From positions 1 to 64,000 of the forward strand of contig CAJFCJ010000037.1 of the NCBI GenBank assembly GCA_904063045.1: 64,000 nt of DNA, written 5' to 3'. Both the position numbers and the translations under genes were made by a program. Shown here piece by piece: positions 11,759-23,277 of the stretch (positions within the stretch are counted from its first letter, which is position 1; each line of letters opens with the position of its first letter). This DNA is from Dimorphilus gyrociliatus. Taxonomy: Eukaryota > Annelida > Polychaeta > Dinophilidae. The notes under the pieces were generated by a model, which saw only the letters and a list, made by a program, of their open reading frames with translations, was not told where the DNA came from and searched no databases.

Positions 11759-11900
11759 TGGATTTATATACAATATTTTTCAGGCCAATTGCAGGCTAAC
11801 ATGTTTTAAATAGCAATATACAAATATTCTTTTATTATTGTATTATGATTGTAAGCATTTCATTCTGAACCAAAGTAAAATTGTATTTTTGTAATTGTCA
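11759..11900. repeat. 140-bp direct repeat, copy 1
   Basis: GGATTTATATACAATATTTT onward is repeated, with a few changes, at 12663-12800. The 760 bp between the copies contain fragments of LTR-like sequence. Confidence 0.8.
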
Positions 11901-11928
11901 TTGTCATTTAACAATATCACAAAGAACT

Positions 11929-12660
11929 GTACTGCTCTTGCTTGGCCAATTTATGTGTTTGCAGAATTAGGTCTTCAATTCTATGTTGATAATTGAAGAA
12001 AGATTTAGCTTGATACTGGGGCAAACTGAACCCAAAAATACATCTAAATGATTAGTGTCATCATCACTTTGAAAAATGATCTGTCTCATGAATATTGATA
12101 TTCAAAAGTTTTATTTTCCTCTTATATAGAAGAAGGCTTTTATTATAGCCTCTCAAAAGGCTACAGTTGCTACTGTGCTGCCAAGTTCTATTAGAGGAAA
12201 TTTTTCATTTTTATTGTGCACTTCAGTTCGATATGAATGTACTTTTAGAAAATAGTAGACTTAACTCAATACTATATAATAAGAATACTAAGCTAGCCAA
12301 AGAGTAGAAAAAGATCAAACTCAACTATTGTTGACATTTGGACCAGTTCCAACTTCTCACATTCAATGGCTGAATTGAATGTTACCAAAATTGTTATGTC
12401 TTACAAAAGAAGCTGACTATCTAATTTTATCTGACCTAATTACTCAGGATGAATGGAACCAATTAAAGGCAGGACCATTTTTAGAACTTTCAATTGTGTT
12501 AAAATGTTACTTTGCATTGTTGAAACATGGAAATTGTGAACTGTTAAACTCTTAACCACTTGCTTAGAGAAAAAAGCTCAGAGTATTCAATACATATCTT
12601 CTTTGGAAAATACTGGCTTTCTGTTGAAAGTTTGATATAAAACTTTGTTTGAATATTATT
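11929..12660 (-). mobile_element. LTR-A-like fragment and other repeat debris between direct repeats
   Basis: It starts TGTACTGCTCTTGC, the complement of the LTR-A 3' end. Around 12310-12420 it resembles, in reverse, the repeat sequence at 29205-29300 (shared CAACTATTGTTGAC and TTACCAAAATTGTTA). No gene is visible. Confidence 0.5.
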
Positions 12661-12662
12661 TA

Positions 12663-12800
12663 GGATTTATATACAATATTTTTCAGGCCAATTGCAGGCA
12701 CATGTATTTTAAATAGCAATATACAAATATTCTTTTATATTTTAGTATTGTGATTGTAAGCATGTCATTCTCAACCAAAGTAAAATTGCATTTTTGATTT
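12663..12800. repeat. 140-bp direct repeat, copy 2
   Basis: Second copy of 11759-11900. Both include CAGGCCAATTGCAGG and AATAGCAATATACAAATATT. DNA from 12800 to 13470 has no recognisable gene apart from short AT-rich stretches. Confidence 0.8.
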
Positions 12801-13473
12801 CTTCATCATCAATTCTTTTAGGAAGTTTTCCTGTTAAAATATTTTCATCGCTTCTTAAAACAATATGTAATGAACAGTTGTTGATTGTTCAACAAATTTG
12901 ACAAAATCTATATACTAATATTAAGGAAAAAGGTGTGAAATTGAAAAAGTATGAAAATTAAACTTACCATTTAAACGAATCCAATGAGTAGTCTGTTTAC
13001 ATAGAGAGCATACACCTTTTTATGTTTGTTAATTTTCTCTTAAAGGCATAACAGAGAGGTGCCATGTTGAAATTATCTTATGTAGAAAATGATTTGTTTC
13101 ACTGGCTAATGATTCTCTATTGTTAGAGAAGAAAAAGTTTGCAGTTAGATAGAAGCACCATGGGATTACAGTGAATTTTAGTAAAAGTGATTATGTATTA
13201 CACGAGATTTAATACATAGTATGCATAAAGACATATTTATATATATGTATGTGTATGACCCCCAACCATAATATCACATTTAACTCTAGACATCTGGAAG
13301 TTCTCTAACAGTAATAATCCATGCCAACGGCAATTTATACGAGTTACATTTGCATATCCTGCAAACCATTTCTTGTTTTTCAACAATTTCTTGATCATGT
13401 ATTGTTTGCTTAAGCTTTTCTATATATCTCATACTAGATATTTTACAGTGTGAATGATCCTCTTCAACATATA

Positions 13474-14302
13474 TTTTCGGGAGCAGGTGAAACCGTACCC
13501 ACTAGAGGGTTAAACTGTACCCATTGTTAATTTAATATATATGTCTTAATATTATATATGTCTTAATATTATATATACAGTATATTATATATATATGTGT
13601 GTGTTTATTCTACCATCTGATATCATCATTTCAACATTTGGTAGACTGAAGTCTGAACTTTTGGAGCAATAGAAATTGGCTGACCTACTGTTGTATTTTG
13701 AAAGTACATGGATATGTAACTCTATGTGAAAACCTGAAAATTGGTCAGTGTTTGGTCTATCAATTAGAACAAATAATAGTCTTGAGGGTTGGCACAATAG
13801 GATGAATAGTCAAGTGAATTCAAAAGGCTCATTCTACATATTAGTGGATGAACTGAAAAAAGAGGGAGATTTGATCATTATCTATGAAAACATGATGTCT
13901 GATAAACAAATATATAGATATCAGAGAAAAAGGTATGTGGAGAGAGAGAAAAAAATATTTGACATTTGGGATGAATACAAATTAGGAAAAATATTAGCAG
14001 ATGAATTATTGCTACAAACATCTCATATATATGCTCCATAGATTTTACCTACATTTCATATTCTCTTTTTCTTTTCATTTTTTAGATAAATGTATCTTTA
14101 TATATCTGCCTATATACATTGTATCAGTATAACATAGATTTCATTATCACAAGTTTAATAAACATATACAGTATATTAAATAAAAAATGGGTACAGTTTA
14201 ACCCAGGTCAGGTTTAACCTGGGTACGGTTTAACCCTCTAGTGGGTACGGTTTAACCCGGGTATGGTTTAACCCAGGTACGGTTTCACCTGCTCCTGAAA
14301 AG
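13474..14302. mobile_element. Small MULE element with repeated terminal sequences
   Basis: The element is bounded by inverted repeats GGAGCAGGTGAAACCGTACC (left from about 13480, right ending about 14296). The right end contains several further copies of a GGTACGGTTTAACCC-type unit in both directions; the left has GAGGGTTAAACTGTACCC. Inside is a fragment of MULE transposase. No clear 8-11 bp target duplication was found. It looks like an internally deleted Mutator-like element of a family different from the one at 18564-21778. Confidence 0.75.
13748..14041 (+). pseudogene. MULE transposase C-terminal fragment
   Basis: About 95 codons read RTNNSLEGWHNRMNSQV, then DELKKEGDLI and YQRKRYVEREKKIFDIW. 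This matches the C-terminal part of the transposase at 19066-19626 (RTNNDLEGYHQRLNKIV, DELKREADMI, HQRKTYSQIQKDLFLIW). The N-terminal zinc finger and catalytic DGTF region are missing, so this copy is a relic. Confidence 0.85.
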
Positions 14303-15010
14303 AGATACTCATTCAAGCAATGAAAGATTATTAGAGAGTTGAAGCAGGTACCATTTCTTTTTTCATTTTCAAGTTCCTGAAAGAAGAAATACTTTTCAAG
14401 GTTAAGAAAATGAATAAGGTAATACTGTTTAATGACAACTATCACAATCATTTTCATCATTATTTTCAGGACAGTGAGAGTCTTCATCACAAGCTTGCTT
14501 TATTAAAATGCAATAATCACATGATCTACAAAAGTATTCACCAACATTGCACTTTCATACATGTATCATCAAAAAAAAAATTGAAAGATTGAACCAGATG
14601 CTGAGATTTGAGTTCTGGTAAAAGTTGAGTATCTTCCACCAAAGTTGTAACAGTTTATATATGTTTTAGAGTAATTTTTATGTGTTTGTGAAAATATATT
14701 TATTGACAATGCTAAAACATTCTGCTAATAGAGAACCTAGACAGATGAATAACTGACCTTCAATAGTTTCATCTTCTTTTTTGAAAAGATTCATCAGGGT
14801 CATTCTGATTGTTTTAGAAACTAATCAAGGGGAGGAAAGATCAATGCTAACATTGTATCAACTCATTGCATCTTTGATTTTTTATATTTATTTACTATTT
14901 CATTTCACCACAATACAATGAAGACAGCAAAACAAATTCCTACTAGTTGAAGGAAAAGTCCTTTTATTGTTAATATTAATTTTTAATTATGAATTTCCCT
15001 TTTACTATTC
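14303..15010. other. Stretch without a recognised gene
   Basis: AT-rich DNA with only short frames. No domain or repeat was recognised. Confidence 0.5.
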
Positions 15011-15017
15011 CAAAATA

Positions 15018-15199
15018 GAGAAATGATGATTGAAGCTAATAAATGGTTGAAAGAACATTCTAATTTTGTTGTGAATGGATGTGAAACTTTTGAAAGTATT
15101 GTAACAAGTCTTACAAAAAAAGGAATATGTACCATCTCTCAAATGACACAAAATTTTGTTGACAGACAAACTGCTCAACCGGTTTTGAAATGTTTCAGG
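15018..15199 (+). CDS. Possible internal exon of unknown gene
   Basis: A 60-codon open stretch (includes IEANKWLKEHSNFVVNG and ICTISQMTQNFVDRQ) lies between an acceptor-like TATTCCAAAATAG and a donor-like TTTCAG|GTATTT. Its composition looks coding. I do not recognise the family and saw no partner exon on either side, so it may be a relic. Confidence 0.4.
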
Positions 15200-15485
15200 T
15201 ATTTTATCAGTTTGTTTTTATGTTTGTCATTGAATTATGAAAGATTTCTTTAAAATATCTAGGCTACATGTTGACAGATTTTGATAACATTTCTTTCTCC
15301 ATCCTTCAATTCAACAAATACTATGCCTTCTTTGAAACCTCCACTTGGATATTTTGGATATTGAATGGGTTTTGGTAAACTAGATAAACTACTAATTTGA
15401 ATTTAAGTGAGCTTAAACTAACGCAAGGTGCAGGGATGGGTTTGGGTTATGGTAAAAATACAAATTTGCCCTAGCTTCCCTAGTA

Positions 15486-15625
15486 GCTTCCCCTTAGCTC
15501 TTTGTAACTGAACAGGTTTGATCATCTTTAATTTCTACCTTTTCAACTTTAACGCCCCATGGATCAGTTCCTGTTTGTTTATTAAAAATTTCACACGTTT
15601 GTACAGCAGTAATATGAATTACACC
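15486..15625 (-). pseudogene. Stomatin/SPFH-like gene fragment
   Basis: The reverse strand reads NKQTGTDPWGVKVEKVEIKD. This carries the DPWG-KVE-VEIKD signature of stomatin-family membrane scaffold proteins. The frame remains open for about 15 residues on either side (upstream VIHITAVQTCEIF), but no flanking exons were recognised. It is probably an isolated exon or a relic. Confidence 0.5.
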
Positions 15626-15738
15626 TCAATACTTTACCAATAACATATCCAATATTTTCATCAAAGGATAATCACTCTCATATATGAGCAGTGGTTTTTG
15701 ATATTTTCATATATTTCTTTTCCAATATATTCGCTAAT

Positions 15739-15955
15739 AACCATAACTCAATGTCGTTATCAGATGCAGCCCAAAGAATGATCAAATATTCTAACTAACC
15801 TTAACCCTAATAACCAACAGAAAGCGCTAATGAAAGTTCAAAAATTTATTATTTGCCATAAGTCAACATCGCCATCAGATTAGGTCAAACAAATCTTCAA
15901 ATATTTCCATTAAACCTAGCCCTAATAACCAACAGATGGCGTGAATGTAGGAAGT
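15739..15955. repeat. Imperfect tandem dimer of about 115 bp
   Basis: Two units each contain a Ca-Ac-TCA-rich start, CATCAGAT or TATCAGAT, AAATATT, and CCCTAATAACCAACAGA followed by AAGCGC or TGGCGT. The related string AACAGATGGCG also occurs at 22586 and 33850. Confidence 0.6.
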
Positions 15956-15959
15956 AGAA

Positions 15960-17215
15960 AAGAGAGTTTAGAAGTAAAATTGTGGTTGTATAAGGTAAGG
16001 ATTCAAGTTTTTCCCTATACTTTTTCCAACCTACCATTGAAAAATTGAAAAGAGAATTGTGAATATTTTCACTATTTTTTGGCTGCTATTGTTATTACAG
16101 ACACGTTAAAGAACAAGCAATCATTAATAACCTTTTGTTGAAATCAAAATTTTGAATAATTTTCCTATTTTGCAAATTAACTAACTGTAAAAGTTATTTG
16201 TGCTTTTTGGATTATCTGAATATTCAACAAACCAAAACAAACCTTTTAAGGAATTTCTCTCAAAAATGAATTGCAGTGAACAGAACTTCTTATATAAAGC
16301 CATTCATTGATTGTCATATCACAACAGCATTTGGTACAGTCCAGAAATTTATTGAAGAGAAGCTCAATTATTACCTGATATATTCAAATATTAACAGTAT
16401 AGTCATTTCTGGTACAGTCTTTGTTACTCAACTATTCGGAGTCAAAATTTTCGATACACTTCTAGGGAAGAGTGTGTACCTAACTTTTTCTTTAACTGGA
16501 ACAAAAAAACCATAGGAACAGGCAGGACATCAAAGTCAGTCAGTTAGTAACCATTATTCTGAAATTATGTCCCAGTTCGTGATGGATACTTTGAAGTCAT
16601 ACCTGCAAAAAAAACATATGGGGAATGAAAGGTGAAATGTAGATTATCTGATTTTTCAGCAGACGATTATCAATTATCATTGTATTATATACAGCAACAA
16701 CACAGCAACATGATATTTAATGCTAATTGCAGAGAATGAGCCAGGTCTATTGATAGAGATGGCGAGAAAAGACAAATTTGTTTTAAAGATAGCTATTAAC
16801 AGCAATTGAATGGAAATGAGAAAATCCTACCTGTTTCTGCACTCTTACATTTAAAACTCTTTAATGCAATCAGTATATAAAATATGAAGATATACTGTCT
16901 TTTATATAATTCAAATGTCACATGTTCTAAAAACAACAAAGATGTAGATAACTAAAATATTAAAAGTTCATTTTTTAAATATATTCAACAGTTTTCTGAA
17001 TTTCATCCAATATATTTGGGTATGGGAGCAACTGGATATTCAAAGAATATTTTCCAATAATTCTGAAGAAAAGTAGAAAGTTAAATAAATTACATGTTCA
17101 ATCTGTCATCATACCTGTAAAGGTGGTATTTATGTATTTCCTTGAAAAAGACACTTGAAAAATTAAGGGAAAGTGAAATATTGGAAATATTTAATACTTA
17201 CCTCTTTCGAAATGT
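15960..17215. other. Stretch without a supported gene
   Basis: The only longer frame (16276-16515, plus strand) has no recognised domain and no splice context. Nothing else was identified. Confidence 0.4.
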
Positions 17216-17229
17216 CAATAAAGCAATAG

Positions 17230-17790
17230 CTATGTTGGAGTTCGATTAAGCATATTGTTGGTCATTACAATCTGTAAATTATTAGGTGAAGATAACTTCA
17301 CTTATATACGACTTTTATTGATCATTGCATTCACTGAATGTGCTCCAATGTGTTTTTATTTAATAAATGAATTAAAATCTTCAATCACAAGAGTTAATGT
17401 AAGTTATCAGACAAATTTATTGTATAATGATACACTATTAAATGCATCTTTTTTCAGAAACTACTAAATGCACAAGACAAAATTGATAATGAAAAGGAAA
17501 TGTCATTGGAGGAAAAAGCCTCCCTAAAAAGAGATGATTCAATTTTTGCAGCTTGTAAAATTAAAACAGCATGGAAGGTGTAAATATTTAATTTAACTAT
17601 TACTCAAATTGACTCTTAGTTTTTAAAAATAGAATACATGCTCAGAAAAGTTGAAATACTGTTTAAGGGATGTGACAATCAAAACTCCAAAGTCCAAACT
17701 AATTGGAATATATGGCTCAGTTGGTTCTGGAAAAGTGAATATAATACAGTCTTTATTTCTTTTGTAAATATTATTGCTTTCCATGCAGTC
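17230..17790 (+). pseudogene. ABC transporter (ABCC-like) fragment
   Basis: A membrane segment (LLIIAFTECAPMCFYLINEL) is followed, across a GT-AG intron, by a Lys/Glu-rich linker (DNEKEMSLEEKASLKRDD). After a second intron comes a Walker A-like loop, GIYGSVGSGKVNIIQSLFLL. This order fits the end of a transmembrane domain joined to nucleotide-binding domain 1 of ABCC exporters. The residue after the Walker Lys is Val instead of Ser/Thr, frames are shifted between parts, and no signature motif or Walker B follows. It is a decayed relic. Confidence 0.6.
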
Positions 17791-19065
17791 AACTCTATTA
17801 TTAACAATTTTGAAAGAAATACCACTATATCTAAGTGCACACTAGAGAAAGACAAATAGCCATTATTGGGAAAGATTACTATCTAAATGGATGGGGTTAT
17901 CAACTAACTACGGCTTAAAATTGTAGCTCAATAGAATATATTCACAATAATCATCTAGTAACAATGGATGTAGCATAGTATCTGAGAAGAACTGATCGTT
18001 CTAAATATAGAAGACAGACATTGCCAATTCACATTCAATCAATCATTTATTTAGTGACATCCAAACAAATGGAAAAGACTGAGATATCAAAAGAAACTTC
18101 AATTGTAAATTGTTGGATAAAAGTTAATTTTAAATATTTCTATAATATTTTCCATTCAAGAAATTTAAATTTTTGATAAAGCAGATAAAATTTTGATGTT
18201 CTGGCACTAATGCTCTTAGTATATTTGTTCTATAAGTATCCAAAAATTAGGACACAAAGGTTAGACAGATTGGACAAAAAGTTATGAATAGTGAGTGGAG
18301 AAAGGAGATGTGCGCCTACCCTTGACATTTATTCCCATCTCTCATCATTATTTTACTTAAATTTATCTTCACTATATAGTAACTTGAAATACTTTACTTT
18401 ATACATTTAAAGTATGTCTATTGGAATCCAAGATCTTCTGTCTCAATTTGTTTCTAAGATGGCAACCAAACTGGTTTATTAATTAATACATTCTTTAAAT
18501 TGGTCAATCTAACATAGAAATATTTGAGTGTATATAATTGCAGTTGATATAGTCTAAAATCTAGGGGTTGACAGAAAACATCCATGAAAGAAAACATCCA
18601 TTAAAATAAATTTCATTTAAATATAAATATATGTTGAAAAAGTAAACCTTTGGTAAAAGAATATGTTAACATATACTTAATAAATGAAATATTCACAAAA
18701 AAAATCACTTAACTTTTCCTATTAGCTTAATTTTTTAGGAATTATATTTCCTTATGGAGTGAAAGAAAATGTCCATAAAATGAAAGAAAACATCCATAAA
18801 GTGAAAGAAAATGTCTATAAACTAAAAGTAAATATCCATGAACTAAAAGAAAACATAAATAAAAATAAATTTCATTTAAATGTAAATCTATATTGAAAAA
18901 CAAGTTAATAGAAAACTTTTTATATATGCAACTTTAGGTTTACCATATAAATTGTGCATTGATTATTTGTAAATAACTTTAAAACAAAGACAAACTTTTT
19001 TCAAGTTTTACAATTAAATGACCAGTGTTTTCAAGTAAAGTTTTTTGATATCAAGGTATTGTCAA

Positions 19066-21188
19066 TTATTTCCAATAATATAATTCTGAGCAAAGCTGCA
19101 GAAGCTGGTTTGCATTAATTTCACCTGTTTTAAAATTTTCCCAAATTAAGAAAAGATCTTTTTGAATTTGGCTATAAGTCTTCCTTTGATGTCTAATTAT
19201 CTTTCTCTCACTTAAAAGCTTTTTGTACAGATTTATCATGTCTGCTTCCCTCTTTAACTCATCAATCACTAAAGAAAAAGAAACATTTTCTCCAACAATT
19301 TTATTCAGCCTTTGATGATAACCTTCCAGATCATTATTTGTCCTTATGCTTTGATCAAAAACAGACCAAGTCTCTGGAGACCAAAATGTATTTTTTATCC
19401 AAGTATTAGACACATAGTCCAACAAATCAGACAGTTTATTTTCTTTTGTCAGTTGATTTTGAATTTTAGTGAATTGATTTTCAATCATGCCATGAGGCAA
19501 ATATGGCAAAGACATAATCATTCTCATGGATTCCCAAGCTCCATCTTTTTTTCTAAATTCCCTGCTATAACCGAGTTCCTTAAACAAAACAAATATTAAT
19601 TGGATTGTTAAAATTTTAGAAATCAATAAACCTGAATTTTTCTAAATATTGCCTGAGACCAGTGAAATGAACATCCAGTCAAGACAGCATCAGGCATATA
19701 TTTTGTAAAGTTTTCCAAACAGCCTTTTCATAGTCTAAGACTATTTTCTTAGGAGCACAATTTTCAGCTAAATCCTTCACAGCTTAAAAATTTAACATGA
19801 TTGCTTATTAGTAAGTATATTTATGAAATGTTAATTCTTACCTGGAAAAGTAGTTTATATGCTCTCTTTTTTTTAGAAGACAGAAAAGAAAAAGCAAGGA
19901 ACTTGCTTAAGCTGTCCATTTTTTTTCAAAAATACATGAATAGAGTACATTTGAATGAAAGGTTCATTGGCAATCTTAAAAGTACCATCAAGGTACCAAA
20001 TTTTCCCCTTTGACAAAGCTCCAATTGATGATTTGTTGCAAAGATAATGATCCTCTCATTATTCATATTTATATCTTCTTTAAAAATTCGGAGGAATGAA
20101 TGTCATATTCAGCTCAAAGTTTTTATCATTGGGTACAATAGGCCTGTTCTTCCTTCTATTCCAATTTGCCACTTCTTTACAATTAATTATATTTGGTAAG
20201 TTTGAAGCACTAGAATACTTGACAAGAACATTTTCAGCAATTCTTTTACCTGAAGAATTTATATCACTAGAACAATTGTCTTTGATTTCATTTCTTATAT
20301 GAATCCTGGTTTCTAAATTTTTTATTGGTGAATGACAATGAATGTTTGTCCCAATTGCAAAATTGCTTCCTTTTTGATTGATGCTTGCTTTACATTTTCT
20401 TTTTTGCTTCTGACAGAACAAGTCCATACAGTAGTGTTTTTGTTTTTTAATTTAATAGTATATGAAAAACCTTTGTGAAAAAGTAAGTCTTTGCCCTTTT
20501 GACTTCCATGTGGCAGAATTTTAAAATGAAAATCGTCAGAAGAATTTTCTTTGGCAGATGTTTCACTTTCAAAAGATTCTTCCTCAATTTTTTCAGATTC
20601 TATATATGCATTTTGAATTGTTTCAAAATTTTCAACTTCAATTTCATTATCATATTCAATATCACTTCCATTAATGATATTTCCTTTGTCAACCTTTGTG
20701 TTTATACTTTCATCATTATTGTCATTGCTGCTCCATGATATAGATAACCTCAATTCTTCTGTGAACTCTTCAGTACTCTTTTCTTGTCCTTGATTATTGT
20801 CTCCTTTCTCATCAATTTTTAATTTTTCCTCAGTCATGCTGTTATTCTCCTTAATATTCTTTTCTGGATATTCAACAATTGCTTCTTCCTTCTCATTAAG
20901 TTTTGCAGTAGAATTACTTTTTATTGGTACACTTTCCGTGCATTTTTTTGGTTCATCAATTCTCTTTAACATCACAAAACAGGTTTTTTTAGTTATTTTA
21001 TAACAAATAAAACAGAGTGGTGATGCTGTTGATGAATCTGGAAGAAAAAAAAAACAGTAATGTTTTTCAAATAGAAGATAGTACAAACCATGCAGACATT
21101 TTATATGACAAATATGCAGGCACAATGAGCATTGGCCTTTTATTTGCCTACCAACAAATTTATCATTGCAAATAGAACACTTGTCCAT
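19066..21188 (-). CDS. PHD-like finger, FLYWCH and MULE transposase gene
   Basis: Read from 21188 down. CSICNDKFVGRQIKGQCSLC and HICHIKC form Cys/His pairs, and a further CFICYK pair follows a short intron (about 21100-21050), giving a PHD-like finger. An acidic linker (20500-20950) leads to a FLYWCH zinc domain (KGKDLLFHKGFSYTIKL, WTCSVRSKK, KCKASI; two Cys and IHCHSP). The transposase core follows with WYLDGTFKIANEPFIQMYSI, including the first catalytic Asp of DGTF, then IVLDYEKAVWKTL (second Asp region) and GCSFHWSQAIFRKIQ. After a GT-AG intron at about 19640-19580 the C-terminal part ends at 19066. Several joins need a one-base shift, so this copy may be inactive. Its location between inverted repeats makes it a transposon gene. 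Confidence 0.75.
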
Positions 21189-21599
21189 TATTCAATATTT
21201 TTTCTAAAATATTGGAGAAAAAGAAGAGCTAAACTAAAATTAATAAATGAATTTGTCATATCATTATTATGATTATTTATGTAACAATTAGTATTTTGAC
21301 AATAACATTGAAAAAAATCTTCATTAACAAATAAAATTGCTAAATTTATGTTAGATTGATTATTAATAAAATAATCAATAAGTTTTTTAATCACAGAGAT
21401 TATTAAGAACAAAAAAAAGCTCTAAAAATTAAAAATTTCATATTACCTCAAGAGAGTGAAAATAGAAGAGGAAGTTGATATTTTGTATCTCTTTTCCTGA
21501 AGATTTCTTCATTTCTACCAGTTTTTTTAAAGTTTTTGTGTTAATTTGTTTTTCAACATATATTTATATTTAAATGAAAATTTCTTTATTTTATGTGTT

Positions 21600-21765
21600 C
21601 TTTTGATTCATGGATGTTTTCTTTCAGTTTATGGACGTTTTCTTTCACTTTATGGACATTTTCTTTCAGTTTATGGACGTTTTCTTTCACTTTATGGACG
21701 TTTTCTTTTGGTTTATGGACATTTTCTTTCATGGACGTTTTCTTTCATGGACATTTTCTGTCGCA
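21600..21765. repeat. Tandem 20-bp repeats in MULE terminus
   Basis: The unit TTTATGGACGTTTTCTTTCA and near variants occur in a row on the plus strand. They form the right subterminal array of the MULE. Confidence 0.85.
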
Positions 21766-21949
21766 TCCAAATAAAACATACATTCAACAAAAAATTCATT
21801 CTTCATAGTTGTACAAAAAGTTCTTACTCTTGCATTCCATCTTGGGATCTCCTGAAACTTTCGATGAAAGTTATTCGACTTTTGTCAGAACTCAGATCTT
21901 AGTGTATAGTTCAACATTATGAAAACCTAATCAGAAGTAAGGAGAGTCA

Positions 21950-22330
21950 AGAGGTTTGAGGAACAGTACAACTTACAAACTTACAAACTTACACTTCACA
22001 TCTGATCAACAAACAAACACAAGTACATTCTTTCCATAAAATACAAAAAAATACAAATGCAAACATAGATGCATCTATACATTCAAATATCACAAAAAGC
22101 AATTTTCACCAGAAACAATCTAAATTGCAAACAACAATAGACACATACTCAAAAACAAAAAATACTTATCTTAAAACCTACAAACATCAATACAACAAAT
22201 CATTTTCATACAAGGTAAGACTAAGTTAACCAACAAAACACATATACCCCAAAAAACATTATAATCTTATTTTTCAAAACTTACAAACATCAATACAAAC
22301 AAAAAAATAAAAGGCAAGGTAGGACTCAGT
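21950..22330. repeat. A/C-rich low-complexity stretch
   Basis: A long run dominated by A and C with units such as ACAAACTT and CAAACA. No gene is visible. Confidence 0.6.
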
Positions 22331-22559
22331 TCTAGAATTGATCCTAGCCTCCCCTTCAAGGTAGCAGTAAGAGAAGCTATACTCAGAAATTTTTTACATC
22401 ATGAACCAAGATATTGTTTTCTCTGTCAAACCTGTGCAGAACGTCCACACTCTTGCATTCCATTTGGAACTCCTGAAAATTGGTGGAAGCTACTCAACTT
22501 TTACCAGAACTTAGATCATAGTGTCAAGTTCAACTTTTATTAAAACCCTAACCCTGTCA

Positions 22560-22780
22560 TTATTAGTTATACTTTAACACAACAGATGGCGCCAGTGCAA
22601 GGGTGGCCTGTTGTTATATTATGTAATGTTTTTTTTATGTTCCTGTGGTGAAGGGTATAAATTGATGATAATGTTCAGTTAAATTTACAACCTGATGAAG
22701 CCTCAAGTAGAGGCGAAATATTGTTGTAATATGTTTTAAAGTTTAAAATAAAAATTGATAAAAAGAAAAAATTGAATTGT
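22560..22780 (+). mobile_element. Retroelement tail with hammerhead-like motif
   Basis: CTGATGA (22692-22698), a 5-bp stem GCCTC/GAGGC (22700-22714) and GAAA (22715-22718) have the order of a hammerhead ribozyme core. A small AT stem follows. The 3' end is A-rich (AAAATAAAAATTGATAAAAAG), as in non-LTR or Penelope-like element tails. An extra A separates the core from the stem and the base at the expected cleavage position is G, so activity is doubtful. Confidence 0.45.
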
Positions 22781-22829
22781 TATTGAATAAGACTAAGAGT
22801 TTGACAGAGAACTGAAGCACCAAGGAGCT

Positions 22830-23015
22830 CAGACATAGAGAACTCCTACCTATTGGAAAATCAGTAGAACCCTGGAACACTAACTAACCAGTTCCCAAAA
22901 CCTGATTAAGATTGGGAGCCCAGATCTATAATCCTGACCAAGGAGAACCCCTACCTAACATTGATTAAAAGTTAGGTATTACACTGGAACACTAGCTAAC
23001 CAGTTCCCAAAAACA
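22830..23015. repeat. Internal direct duplication of about 125 bp spacing
   Basis: TGGAACACTAACTAACCAGTTCCCAAAA recurs as TGGAACACTAGCTAACCAG and so on; GAACTCCTACC recurs as GAACCCCTACC. The function is unknown. Confidence 0.6.
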
Positions 23016-23277
23016 TTACCAGAGTTGTGTGAGTGGCCTAACCCATAACCCTTACCAAACCCTAACCTAATTGATATGCTTCCCGCCAGGTGGCAAACAT
23101 GCATTGACAATAATGGGGAATTTGAAGCTAAATAGACATACCTATGACATTAATTAACATTTAGGAATAAGCATATTTTGCAATTTTTTTTTAGCTGTTA
23201 GACACAAACAGTGAGAATTTTCTGGGTGACCCTAATATATATAGAGAGAGCAGTATTACTTGGGTTTCATCTAATGG

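Larger units (their letters stand above)
18564..21778 (-). mobile_element. Autonomous-type MULE with subterminal repeat arrays
   Basis: The outer ends are inverted repeats: GGGGTTGACAGAAAACATCC at the left and GGATGCGACAGAAAATGTCC read inward from the right. Inside each end a 16-20 bp unit (TTTATGGACGTTTTCTTTCA and variants) is repeated, seven or so times at 21600-21760 and more dispersed at 18570-18860. The single gene inside encodes a PHD-like/FLYWCH/MULE protein. No target duplication was seen. The same inverted-repeat core defines the MITEs at 2706, 7711, 38987, 44992 and 54914. Confidence 0.82.

Noticed and set aside
14230-14490. Minus-strand protein with GAGETVPGLNHTRVKPY
   Set aside because: The frame is a translation of the GGTACGGTTTAACCC repeat units of the MULE end.
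21546-21902. Repetitive protein with SLYGHFLSVYGRF units
   Set aside because: It is a translation of the 20-bp tandem units in the MULE terminus; the repeat length (20, not a multiple of 3) cycles through frames and there is no conserved start.
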